A stretch of 64,000 nucleotides of DNA, from NCBI GenBank assembly GCA_005406025.1, contig BGZK01000078.1, forward strand, positions 558,001-622,000. Direction: 5' to 3'. This DNA comes from Eumeta japonica (lineage: Eukaryota; Arthropoda; Insecta; Lepidoptera; Psychidae). The notes below the pieces were generated by a model. It searched no databases and was not told where the DNA came from. It worked only from the letters and a program-made list of their open reading frames with translations. Below, piece by piece: positions 11,937 through 22,995 of this stretch (its first letter is position 1; every line of letters begins with the position of its first letter). The position numbers and the translations under genes are program-made.

Positions 11937-12354
11937 GCTTTTTCCTTTTATTATTCAATACGATCGAAGGTTTTAATTTAAAAGTTCGTTATTTCTCCAC
12001 CGGCCGACGACCGGGAGATTAAATTAAATTAATCATTGACGATGTGTGCAGACGCAAGCGTAAAATTTGTGCTCACTTTTAGGGTTCCGTATTGAAATAA
12101 CCCAAATGAAATCTTTTTGTTTTGATTGTTTACTTATTTACAGTACTTCGATTAACAGATACACATAGTATACTACTTTTACCCATGGATCTATCCGCTT
12201 TTATAGTATAGAAATTATGTAGACTCCGTTCTCATTTTTATCACTCTGTAGCGCGCCCGCGCAGTGCCTTTAAAATCGTTACTGCTATTGCTAATTACAC
12301 GTTAGCTAGTACATGTTGTGATCTTATCATCTGTCGACTATACTGTGTTATAGC

Positions 12355-12600
12355 CAGAGGCGGTATCTCGATGGTTAAGAGCGTCGCCCTCGAAGAAAAA
12401 AGGGACCAGATTCGTTCCTGATCGCGGGAGAATAGACCGACGAGTCTCTAACTTGACTCAAACTAAACCATTCGCTCCATGCCTGAGAGAGGACGTCGAG
12501 TCGTTGGCAGGACGTTGATGACGACCGTTGTCGATAATCCCTAACGCGCAATGGGCATCGGTGCTGGATTTGAGGCGCAGGCGTCCTCAATTTTAAATAA
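12355..12600 (+). repeat. tRNA-like SINE candidate, copy 1
   Basis: The stretch begins GGCGGTATCTCGATGGTTAAG with a tRNA-like A-box region. About 40 bases on, a degenerate B-box-like GATTCGTTCCTGATCGCGGG appears, followed by GAATAGACC. The copy at 42.2 kb shares the order CTCGGTGGTCAA, GGGTTCGAT, CCTGATCACGGGCGAA. Pol III-type internal promoters of this kind drive SINE transcription. There is no cloverleaf, so this is not a functional tRNA gene. Confidence 0.5.
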
Positions 12601-13687
12601 AACGTTGTTAGAGGGTCGATTTAAACCTGAAAAACACGATAATGTACCATTACTAGATTCACATACGCATCGTACTAACCTATATTTAGATATGTAGGCA
12701 CAGAATCTCATCCATTTAAAATTTGCATCTGATGTCATTTAAAAGAATACCCTGTATGGAGTATAATGACGAATATAAATTGTAGAATCATAATACTAAT
12801 TTATGAGATATAAGTATACATGTAAGGATTATCGATTGTGTACCTACCAGCTGCCCCACTTAGCTCCGCCTGTGTGTGCACGCGTAGTAGATTTTGGCTT
12901 CCTTTTCTTTTTTTCTAGTTCTTCAAATTTAAGGTAGCCACGTAAACAAAATGCCTCATATAAAGAGAAAATGTGTTCAAATGTTTTTTATACCGTAGCT
13001 TTGCAATTCTATAATTTTGATACTGACGTTAGCAGACATAGGTTTCAGCGATTTTAAACGCGTCGTCTCCATTTTCTCTTCGAAACCAAATATTGAATAG
13101 CCAAATCTGACTTGAATAAACAAAAATCGAGAATAGTTTGGAACAATTTAGCTGATTGAAATTCAAGATAATGTATACAACTACGCTCACGCATTTCGAA
13201 ATAAACAAGCGGAGTTGTATTTTGTTATTTATTTCAGACGAGATTATTCTGCTGTTTCATTATTTTGTTTATGACCTTAGTTCGCTACGTTATTTTGGAT
13301 ATTCTAAAATTATTATACTTTGAATAAAACAATATTGGAATTTTTGAAAAATATATATTTTATTTGGGACAAATATTTTTTTTTAAGATTGAATACCCTC
13401 ATTTAATTCAACTTCTGAAACAAAATATAGTCTTAAGTGGGGATTACAACAGGAAAATGTACTTTTAGGATAATATGTAGTATACGTGATAGAGATATAC
13501 TGTGACCAACTTGAATGTAGTACAAAAATGACCGGCGAGATAATACTCTTACACAATAGAGATGTCAAGTAACAGACTCCGCTGTTATTTTCGTCCAGTG
13601 AGTGAGAGTTCCGGTTGCACGCGCGCCCGTGTATCAGATATCCTATCTCTTTTTTAAAGTTATTGTCGTCCACAACTCCCCATCAGA
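12601..13687. other. Non-coding, nothing recognised
   Basis: No recognisable gene or repeat. The 96-codon minus-strand frame at 13.4-13.7 kb resembles nothing known to me and ends at the repeat that follows. Confidence 0.5.
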
Positions 13688-13800
13688 TATAACACCTTAT
13701 AATGCCGGCATCGCACTAGTGATTCCGTTGGAATTGTGAATGTCTATAAGTGTCGGTGATCACCTATTCTCTTGTGGCTCGCACATTCTTCTTCCGTTTT
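13688..13800 (-). repeat. Short lepidopteran interspersed repeat, copy 2 (minus)
   Basis: Plus-strand landmarks ACACCTTATAATGCCGGCAT, CGCACTAGTGATTCC and GTCGGTGATCACCTA are the reverse complement of the family at 8.55 and 43.0 kb: read on the minus strand they give GTGATCACCGAC, then the GTGCGATGCCGGC block that corresponds to GTGCGTTGCC. Confidence 0.75.
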
Positions 13801-14943
13801 GAATGGCATAATTTTTTTTTTCACTAAATTAGCTTATTGTCATTAACTTATACGTGGAAAAATTCCTTGTACTTCGTTAGAGTCAAATTCAACAAATATA
13901 AGTTTTTCGATGCGCCGTTAAGACCTCAAACTCGTCGAGTGTGTCTGTTATCAATGATTGTATAAAACTTGATGGATCTATAATTACTTAACTTAAAAAA
14001 TCAGAATGAGTTCAAGTTAAGATATCGTAGTTAAAATCCTAATATTACGGATAAGAGAAGGCGTAAAATCAGTAAAAATAGTTAAACTTTTACTTTAAAA
14101 AATTATAAAGCCATTCTATGTGTACTAGTTCAAGTTTTCAAATGTAACTGCTACTAATCTGGCTACTAAAAAATCAATAGAAAAACTTAACCCATAAACT
14201 TCTTCCTTTAACTTCGATTTTCAACTACTACTGAACCGCAAAGATACTTATCGTTAAAACGGATGGCTTAAATTTACTTAAATGGGCGATAAAGCCAAAT
14301 AGCCCATGAATGTTTTTTCTGGTTTCATTAAGGTACTTTTTCCTTGGAAATAGAGATTGGAAAATAATACCGAATCAACACTGGTTTTAAGATAAGAGGG
14401 CTACAGTGATTATATGTTGTAATTTATTAATGAAAAGACGATATATTTATTAGAGAAAAATATGTTTATTTTTTAATCTTATACCATATTTGCGCAGATG
14501 TATGTATGAATGATGAAACAATATAACCTGTAAAATAAAAGTGCACAGGGTGCTCCAATATATCTGAGCAATAAGCATACAAGGATGTTTTTCAAGGATT
14601 TGACTGATGTCTCCAAAGCTTCCATCTACAACCCCAAGCACAATTTCCAACAGTTTTGAATTCATTTGCTTGTTTAAAGTTCTACTACATACTTTACTGT
14701 AATGTATAACACAAAAGAAGACTTTTATAGTTCAATTACAATTCAATTAAGGTCCCGGCTAAGCAGTTGGTACGAAGTAAAAAATAAGGAGGGGAGTTTT
14801 TGACAGAATTAAATTTTTATACACATCTTGTTTATACATAAAAAAAAAGCTATTTACTACTGTCTGTATCGCATGATAATAAAGCAAACAATAATAATAA
14901 TATATTATTTTAATAATACAAACCACAGTATTATGTGATATCA
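13801..14943. other. AT-rich non-coding DNA
   Basis: No recognisable gene, repeat end or RNA gene. Confidence 0.5.
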
Positions 14944-15010
14944 CTAATTCTATCCATCTTTCAAAGGTGCTCCATACACACTACGTTGAGATCGTATATC
15001 CACTGAATCG
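14944..15010 (-). pseudogene. RTE-like LINE scrap
   Basis: The minus strand reads approximately INSVDIRSQRSVYGAPLKDG, matching the block INEVEMRSLRSVYGVYRKDK of the longer minus-strand fragment at 22.9 kb. CTCCATACACACTACGT is shared almost base for base with 22.88 kb. Only about 22 codons remain. Confidence 0.7.
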
Positions 15011-16008
15011 ATTATACTTTCATATTACTTTCACTACACCCAGCATTCATCACCATGCGTGAGCGCAGAGACCGGGAGTCCAGAATGGACAATCGATTGC
15101 TCACGTCGTGAAAGGCTATTATTATTTTTAAAAGCAAGCAAGTTCCCATTCATTCTACTTTTACATTAATGTCGTTTATATGTCTCCATCATGTTAACTG
15201 TAATTTACAAAAAAAAAAACATGCCTAATAGACAAATGCTTACACTTGTTGAAATCTCTCGCTTTCTATTTATATATTGATTTCAGTCATGCTTTTGTTT
15301 CTTACAAATGTTACGACAATCGTCGCGCTGATATTCCCTTTTATACTCTTTTTTCTTACCCATTCGACCAATTAAGGTATTACGGTATTCAAAAATGCTT
15401 ATTATTCCATATAAGTATTTGTTTTTTTTTACGTATTTTAAGGGTTATAAATATTCCTAATGACATGTTAATTTGAGATTCCTTTTCAAGAGCAAACGAA
15501 AAACAAAAGTATACTTTTACACGCTTTGCTTTAAAACGACTCAGAAGTGTACAAAAACGAGTCTAAAAATCATTGAAAACAGTGTGACTGCGGAAAGTTT
15601 AAGTTTCCAAATGAAAAACACAACATCTCTTCCACAACCTACTTATAAGGTCACTTAAAACAAAAAGTCACTTTTTTCGATTTCGATTTTAAATTAGTCT
15701 TTAAACACATTTTTTAGTAATTTTAAAGGAGGTTTAGGAAGGGGCCCTAACTTTTTGATTTTGAATTATTTCTATATTTTTAAAACAAATTATTTAACAT
15801 TAAATCGCAGTCGAAACGCAATAATTGCAACAACTTCTAACAAAAAGATATAATTATATTTATTTACAATTAATTTCCTATAACACGTGGGGCGCACTAT
15901 AAGTTTATGGAACTGGCCGCTTAAATGAACAACATTTAAAAGGTTATTCTTAGATGTCGTGAAAATTTTTTTAGTATAGTTTTCTACAATTTTAAGTGTA
16001 ATTTGATA
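15011..16008. other. AT-rich non-coding DNA
   Basis: No gene recognised. A 172-codon minus-strand frame (15790-16308) is antisense to the mariner relic that begins near 16009 and has no recognisable content of its own. Confidence 0.5.
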
Positions 16009-16704
16009 GATGAACAGAGCCTCGCTTGGCTTCGGACTGTTTTTGGCGATGAAAAACCATGCAAGACGACTATTTATAACTGATTTCCAGAATTCGAGCG
16101 CGGTCGTGTCGATCTTGGTGACGAATTTCGAGATGGTCGCTCGTCCGCCGTTGTAAACAACAAAAATATAGATTATATTCGTCGTATGATCAAAACAGAC
16201 ATGTGACCTACCGTGACATTCGGGCATTCTAAGGCATAGGCATGAGTCTAATACAAACATTTGAGTATGAAAAAGCTGCGCGGGACTCACCGCAAAGTTG
16301 GGTTCCACACAATTTCACTAACGCTCAAAAACGGAACGCGTCACTCGGTGCTATAACATGCTTAACAGATTCAAGGAAGGGGCGTTAAGTTTGTTTTTTT
16401 AATGTAGTAACAGGTGACGAAACATGGTTGTATTCCTACGACCTCAAAGCAAAGCAGCAATCGACCATATGTGTATATCGACATGAACCGAAATCAACCA
16501 AAGTGGCGCACGAGCGAAGTGCCTCTCAACGGATGATTGCTTCTTATTTTAATAAAACTGGACACGTGCTAACTATTGCTTTGGAGGATTGTCGTACCGT
16601 GAATAATGATTGGTACATGACCATTTGTTTGCCGGAAATTATTGACGATTTTCATAAAAATAACCATAAACGTTGTATCGTCTTGCACCACGACAATGCT
16701 AATG
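16009..16704 (+). pseudogene. Mariner transposase, degenerate and 3'-truncated
   Basis: Mariner transposases cut and paste DNA with a DDD catalytic triad. Reading in pieces gives LRTVFGDEKPCKTTIYN, then FPEFERGRVDLGDEFRDGRS (N-terminal DNA-binding region), the WVPHNFT linker near 16300, and an uninterrupted frame from about 16404 with VVTGDETWLYSYDLK (first catalytic Asp at 16416) to CIVLHHDNA (second Asp at 16692). Stops and frameshifts break the N-terminal half. The coding sequence ends abruptly at 16704, where an unrelated interspersed repeat begins, so the third catalytic Asp and the PYSPDLAP block are missing. No terminal inverted repeats were identified. Confidence 0.88.
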
Positions 16705-17403
16705 CCGTCCGTCCGTCCGCATCTCACAGGCATTTTATTCAAAAACTACAAGACGTATATTTAAATTTAGAGCATAGGTCTCTTCTATGAACCGCTATTT
16801 ACTTTGGTAGTTAAATATCAAACATAAATATTTATAGAGGCGGCACGCCACACATGTAACAGAAACTCAAAAAAAGGTTTTTCAGCAAACATCAATGAGT
16901 GGCACATACTTAGACAGTTCTTTTAAAAGTACTTTATCGTTTTTTAGCAATTTTTCAGATTAAGTGAATAATTTCGGAAATAGTCGCTCCGAAAGTTGCA
17001 AACTTAGTGACCCCTATCCAGTTTCTATACTGTACAACTAAAAAATGTGAAAAAAATAACGACTATAACACCTAATAAATACTTTCAACGAAAATAATTT
17101 ACAAAATGATCGAGTATACTGTTTTGGAGTTATTGACAAAAAATTGCGGTTCTCAACGAAAGAACGTAAGTGTCATGAAGTTACGCCCTTTTGCTGATAA
17201 ACTTTAATTTATACTAGTTTAATAGTAATAGTCGACATACCTACTTATTTTTTTAGTTATAGACAACTAAAGTGCTTATAACTATTCTGTGCGGGAAACG
17301 TGGAAAAAGAGTAACAACGTACATTTTTCCTCGGTGCATTTCTTTGTATTAATGGCTTCAGAATCCTTTAATGAGCATGGTCTGATATGCTCTTGGCCAG
17401 TTT
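16705..17403 (+). repeat. Interspersed repeat copy 2, joined to a mariner relic
   Basis: It is collinear with 5160-5866, starting within the CCGTCCGTCCG run and lacking about the first 45 bases (AAGGTTCCG and following) of copy 1. Shared landmarks include GGCATTTTATT, AGAGGCGGCAC, CATGTAACAGAAACT, TAGTCGACATAC, ACTATTCTGTGCG and GCATTTCTTTGTATTAATGG. It follows directly on the mariner HHDNA codons. Confidence 0.75.
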
Positions 17404-20239
17404 TCATTTTTTCTTTTTGGTTTCCAATTCCATATTTCAAGCTAATATATCTACAAATTCCAAAACCAATTCATATTTAATGCTTAGCACACAACGTCGG
17501 ATCATGCAAACATCATTAAAACTAGTTTTTAACGATTTCTCGTTGTTGAATCTCTTGGGCGGATATGGTTTTCCCCAAAAATTTAAAAAACAAATGGCCC
17601 TATGAATTTCGAAATCTAATTAGTGCTAGAGCTTAACAAATCGCTTCTAACGGCGCAAACCTTGTCAGTCAGTTCATTTGTTCGAGATAGTAGCATAGAA
17701 GCTAAGATAAACAGTTTGTTCATTTTCTCGTATCTAACAGTTCCGAAATACGCAAATGCGAAATATGTATACATATGTATGTATGTATATAAATACAAGT
17801 ATTGCTCGTTTAAATGTATTAAATACACTTTAGACTACAAATTAAATGACAGACCTAAAAAATGTAAATCATAAAATTATATAATTAAATAGTAATTAAA
17901 GATGTAATTTACTTAATAATATCGTCTCTTACAGTATTACAATACTGAATAATTCAGTACGGAAAACAAAAAAAATATTTAATATTTAAAACAATGATAA
18001 AAATCATGAAGGATTCTCAACGGGCATTGTTTATTCTAGACTATAATGTTACTGACGCTCGATTAGACGACGTTAAGTCTAATATATATCCAAAAAAAAC
18101 TAGAAATAGATCAGATGGAGTGCAGAAATTAACAATAGAAGTTTGACCACAAGTTATTTGTTGACCACTAATTTTCCCTGTTCACGTATACATCCCCGTT
18201 ACACATTCTACACATTCACATAGCATAATTCATAACGTTGATTGCAATATAGTTGAGTGGTTTCACAGTATTATCGCAAAATATGTGTTTCATTGAGCCA
18301 ATCATTTATAACCACATTATTACCACTATTAACTACTCTCTTTTTTAAATAAAAATAATTTGTATATAATAATAAAAAATGATAACTAAATTAGTATAAT
18401 ATTATTTAATTGTAGTGCATAGCCCAATAATTCGTCAGTTTCATTCTCAATAAAAATTAAAAAGCAAATATTTTTTAATATATTATTTGTTTCCTATGAA
18501 TCCATAAAACTATGTGATGCCCACTGTGCTCGTCAAGAACAACTGCATGGTTGCGCTCGAGCGTCATTGGCTAATATCGCGTTCGTAACTCCTGTTTTGA
18601 ACGAAAACTACCACTTACGATATTTTTTTCAAGTGGCGTGTCGCCTTAATCACATCTAAATAAAACTAGAAATGTCAATATACACTCATTCTTATGTATG
18701 GCAACTAGGGAGTCAAGTTCACGTGTTTTAAGGTTCCGCTATGTGAACGTACCTAATTAATATCTTTTTATGGCAAAATTTCATGAACTCAAGAGTTTGA
18801 AGTTTTCATGGACCCTCAAAACGGCAAATGAAATATAGCAGTTTAAATGGAGAAACTGTTCCACCAGAAAGCTTTATTTCTCCCTACAGATTTGAACGAC
18901 CCGAACTTGCGGATCAAACTTTATTGATTTAGAAGTTACGGTCCGGAGGATGAGTACGGTCAGATCCGATTATTATCCGTTAATGTCGATTTGAAGAATC
19001 ATTATTTTTATCGTCCCTTTTTTACATTTCTTTGTTTGTCGTTAAGTTTCTGAAAAATAATTTTTAATTGCAATATATTTTTTAATATTCTTGTAACAAA
19101 TGTATACATATACAATTGTTCTTAGATTTTCTATTTTTTCTTATGAAAATCTTTATTTTATAGGATCTGTTTGATCAACTAGGCATTTATAACGATTTAG
19201 ATTTCTGTATTCGTTCTCTGAATGGCCGTCATCAAATAATAAGAACGAGGTTTTAAGATCACTTCACTCAGTGTCATTGATAATCGCTACTTCATGTTGA
19301 ATTTTCAATAAAGAAAAATGTCTTTTTGCAAATAAGCATAATGGTTCACGACCATGATCTCATTATTTTTAAGACCAATCTCCATTTTTTTACATCTAAA
19401 ATTTTTAAACCGTTATTTTAATTTCCTCCTATAGTATAAGAGTGTTTGTAGTTATCTAATAGAGGAACGTCTTTAAATTATTAATTTATTAATTATATCT
19501 TATTCAATATTCGTTTGAAAATGTTATTCGATTTTTATTAAATATAGGAGATTATTAACAATTTATTATTAACACAATCAATAACTTATCTAAATATTTG
19601 TTTAATATGGTGATATATATGATTTATGATAAAAAAGGTACTTAACAATATATAGCGGTGGTGGCTGGTCGTCAAGAAGATTATGTCAAATTAAGAATAG
19701 ACTGGGGTCAATCCTCATCAAAGAATTGACCAAAGAGTTTTAACTTAAATAAAATTAAAAGCACTCGCTCCGTGCCTAGAAGATCCCGTAGCCGAATCCC
19801 GACCCGCATATTGTTCTCGCATTGGTGATAGCGCCCGCCCCGGGCAGCGCCGAAGATGTAAACCGCCTTATAAGTAGGTCTTAAATAAACAGATTTAAAT
19901 AAAAGTCTCAAATAAAAAGATTTAAATAAAAGTCTTAACTAAAAAGGTCATGACAAGTTGCATCTCAACAAAGGGCTAATTAGAACTCTAATGAGGCAAC
20001 TGAACTTTTCACCAACACAAACTTTATGTCATACATAGATTAGAATGAATATTTTTCAAAGATAACTTGTACGGTTGTTTCAACGAGCGATTTTAATACA
20101 CTATTCGTTTATTAATAACCGCTTGAGAGGTCTAGCAATACTTACTAATGTTCCATATATAACGATAGTAAAATTGTTCCATAATTTTTAATCACATCCC
20201 CTTAAATAACACTATTGTCATGTTTAAATAAATTCGTGT
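17404..20239. other. AT-rich non-coding DNA
   Basis: No gene recognised. It holds a small TATG-type simple repeat near 17.77 kb. A GC-richer patch at about 19.75-19.87 kb (CGCCCGCCCCGGGCAGCGCC) carries a 67-codon minus-strand frame that I cannot assign. Confidence 0.5.
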
Positions 20240-20570
20240 CTATGCGAGCGAAGTCGGCGCCGGACGACCAGTTCGTGCAAATAGTAACAAAAGCGGCGTG
20301 TTAATCATCAGGGAGTTCATTATCGAAAACCTCCCCTGTCTTGGCGTCATAACAAAAACTTGAAACCCCAAAGCCGTCACCTTGATAAATTGATGATTGT
20401 AATCCCGCTTCGTCCCGCGGGGTTGAGGGCGGGCGGGAGGGCGGGGCGGCGCCAAGGAGGCATCGTGACTGCGCGGGTTCGGCAGGCACATTAAAACGGA
20501 TCAACGTTTCGCTGTCCTATCAGATTTCAGGGATGCGATAAACGACAGCGGTACGGCTGCTCGTCTGACA
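20240..20570. other. GC-rich island, possible conserved non-coding element
   Basis: It contains CCCGCGGGGTTGAGGGCGGG, GCGGGGCGGCGCC and GACAGCGGTACGGCTGC. Two overlapping minus-strand frames of 67 and 83 codons lie here, in different frames, and neither is recognisable. Non-coding is the more likely reading. Confidence 0.35.
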
Positions 20571-21114
20571 AACAATATTATTGCTTGCGTTTGACTTTTT
20601 TTTCGGGTCGCATGTAGGGGATTCGGGTTGGAAGAGCTTCTCTTATTAAGCCTCTCGAAATAAAATTCAAATTAAACCTACATTTCGTTCCATGTCGGCC
20701 TGTAGATTTATTTATTTTACTGTTGAGTCAAGGGAATAAAAATTTTGACTCTTTTCGAGCAAGACGTCCTTTTCTCCTTTGTCCTTTTCTATCTGACGTC
20801 CTCGGTTTAGATAGAAGAAAATAATCTCTATTAATTAATACACGAAATATTAAGATTGTAACATTTTTAAAGAAATGTAAGGTAAGTCCTGTACTTCTGG
20901 ATAATTACATTTATAAGATTTGTTGTGCGTATTGTATTTTGCGTGCTATTAATACAAAATGTAAAAGTAGTAACAGTTACATTAATGATTATAAAAAATA
21001 ATAGGTTAATCCTGTAGGCCAACCCTGAAACTTCCCGCTATTTTCGAGTTCAAAACACTCGAAAATATACGGGATTTGACGCGATTTTTTGAGTAAAAAA
21101 ACGGTTAGTTTCGA

Positions 21115-21404
21115 TTTCTTTCGACAACGATTTCTCGCAAACGAATCAATCGATTTTATTTGCGGCAATCGACGTGTTTTTACAGGGTCAAGAGCTGGTT
21201 AGAATTTGAAATCGATCGGTCAAGCCGTTTCGTAATTATTTCAAAAAAACTGTTTTTTTTTTCTTTCGACAACGATTTCTCACAAACGAATCAACGGATT
21301 TTGACCCGGTTCGCGGCAATCAACGTGTTTTTTAATAGGTTAAGAGCTGATTAGATTTTGGCAATGATCGGTCAAGCCATTCTAAAGTTATTAAAAAAAA
21401 AACA
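21115..21404 (+). repeat. Tandem duplication, two units of 145 bp
   Basis: TTTCTTTCGACAACGATTTC begins at 21115 and again at 21260. Each unit continues with CAAACGAATCAA, CGGCAATC, ACGTGTTTTT, AAGAGCTG, ATCGGTCAAGCC. A third, more diverged partial unit may end at 21551 (GGTCAAACCGTTTAAAAGTT). Confidence 0.85.
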
Positions 21405-21571
21405 CTTAAAAAAATTTTTCTTCTTACTTTTTAGAAAATTTCTCAAAATCTACCGGTCAAAATCGACCAAATCTTTCAGGAAATCTAAGTTTGGTGAAAC
21501 TCTTTAGAACGCCGTTTAGTGGACTTGATTTGGTCAAACCGTTTAAAAGTTATAAGAGGTTTACGTACATC

Positions 21572-21575
<4 letters not shown>

Positions 21576-21647
<72 letters not shown>
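21576..21647. repeat. CA microsatellite, long and nearly perfect
   Basis: About 36 uninterrupted AC dinucleotides inside the inverted-repeat element. The His/Thr open frames here are by-products. Confidence 0.97.
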
Positions 21648-21648
<1 letters not shown>

Positions 21649-21812
21649 ACATCCACACAGGCATACGAACATCAGCTCGGGATGATCAGGAAGCTTCCTA
21701 GACCCTCAGAACGTCGATATCTGATGAGAACTCGATTTTTGCAAAATGGGGTGAAACCAATAACTTCCCGAAAATTTTAGAAAATTTTCAATTTTCTTAG
21801 TGGGAAGTTAAA

Positions 21813-22496
21813 AATGAAATTTATATATAAGCACAATTCAATATTTATATTATTTCATATAAATAATATGTAAATAAGTCCGTTTATATATATAAAGAAA
21901 ATATTAAAATTTCTATGAAAATCTAATTTTATAAAAAAGAACTAGGTTTTGTGGCTATGAATATTGTATACTCTCTTTGAAATGACCGGCACAACGTCCC
22001 AAAACAGATTTTAGGAGAGGTAAATGTTTTCATTTTTTTTTCTTTCATCCACCTTTCTCCAAATTTAGATTCTTGAGAAATTGTTAAAAATGATTTTGTA
22101 GTAAATGTAATAAGTTTGCAAAAGCGTTACAGCACAAATCAATAGACCAGCGCACATTTTTTATAAGATTTATATTTATTGTTGAAGGATTATTCATCGG
22201 TATGATTCATTAAAAAAACTAAAAAAAATATTATATTTGTGGTGGGTCAATAATATTTGTGTCTCATGAAAAGTTTACCTTTACGAAGTGACGTCACATC
22301 AAGTGGATGGGCATTTTCGCGCGGACTTTCAAAAGTCAACTTTCGATTTCTATTGAGGTTATTTGTGCATATTTTATCATTCTTGCTTTAAGTAACTTTG
22401 CGTAAGTCTTATCTCTTTCTTATGCACGAAAAACATAAAACTGTGTGAGTTCTCCATTGTGAAAAAAATTGAGAAAATATATGTTTCGCAGTAACC
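21813..22496. other. AT-rich non-coding DNA
   Basis: Nothing recognised apart from homopolymer runs. Confidence 0.5.
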
Positions 22497-22995
22497 CTTA
22501 ATAATAATAATATAAAACTTACGCCTATTCCCAGAAGGGTAGGCAGAGACTATAGATTTCCATATGGTACGATCTTTGCATATCTCTCTTGCCTCACTGA
22601 CATCCATCAATGTTTTCATGCAAGCTCGTCGGTTTCAGGTGCTTACAATTAACCCTTTTTTAAACATGCCACCAATATGGTTTGTACTTTCTAGGGCACC
22701 CTTGCCGACCTTTCCATCACACACATTCGCTCTATAGATTTGTTTTGTCAGTCTATTTTCATTCACCCTTTCCAAATAGCCATACCACCACAATATATTT
22801 CTTTCTACTCTAGTTACTACATCTTCCTTCAAACCACATCGCTCTCTAATATTACCGTTCCTACATTTATCTTTCCGATACACTCCATACACACTACGTA
22901 GCGATCGCATCTCCACTTCATTGATCCTATTTTCAAATTTTTTCTGCCATACACAGCTTTCACTCCCATAATTAAGCGAAATTGGCGAAGGACAG
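22497..22995 (-). pseudogene. RTE-like LINE 3' end with (TTA)n tail
   Basis: The minus strand reads LNYGSESCVWQKKFENRINE, VEMRSLRSVYGVYRKDKCRN, GNIRERCGLKEDVVTRVERN, RLTKQIYRANVCDGKVGKG and, after a frameshift, LMDVSEAREICKDRTIWKSI followed by VSAYPSG. This is the C-terminal end of an RTE-clade LINE protein. The element ends with GGCGTAAGTTTTATATTATTATTATTA, a simple tail typical of RTE elements. The endonuclease and reverse transcriptase catalytic domains are missing (5' truncation). Confidence 0.9.

Larger units (their letters stand above)
21027..21812. mobile_element. Element with short terminal inverted repeats around a CA microsatellite
   Basis: The left end AAACTTCCCGCTATTTTCG and the right end TTTTCTTAGTGGGAAGTT are inverted copies (core ACTTCCCRCTA). 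The right end can also pair with ATAACTTCCCGAAAATTTT just inside it to form a terminal hairpin. I recognise the right part (CTCGATTTTTGCAAAATGGG, then AACTTCCC and GGGAAGTTA) as a recurrent insect repeat that carries a CA tract at this position. It has no coding capacity, so it is non-autonomous. Confidence 0.6.

Noticed and set aside
12375..12450. Possible tRNA gene
   Set aside because: A- and B-box-like motifs are present, but no acceptor stem or cloverleaf can be drawn; a SINE fits better.
15790..16308. 172-codon minus-strand ORF
   Set aside because: Its first half is antisense to the mariner transposase relic; no recognisable domain. The mariner reading on the plus strand explains the conserved sequence.
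20240..20275. Possible Helitron 3' hairpin (TGCGAGCGAAGTCGGCG)
   Set aside because: The hairpin-like wording resembles a Helitron end, but no CTAG/CTRR follows and the stem is poor.
20301..20504. 67-codon minus-strand ORF ending SSFCYDAKTGEVFDNELPDD
   Set aside because: The ending looks protein-like, but the first half is a Pro/Arg-rich product of a GC-rich island, another frame overlaps it, and no splice context or homology was recognised.
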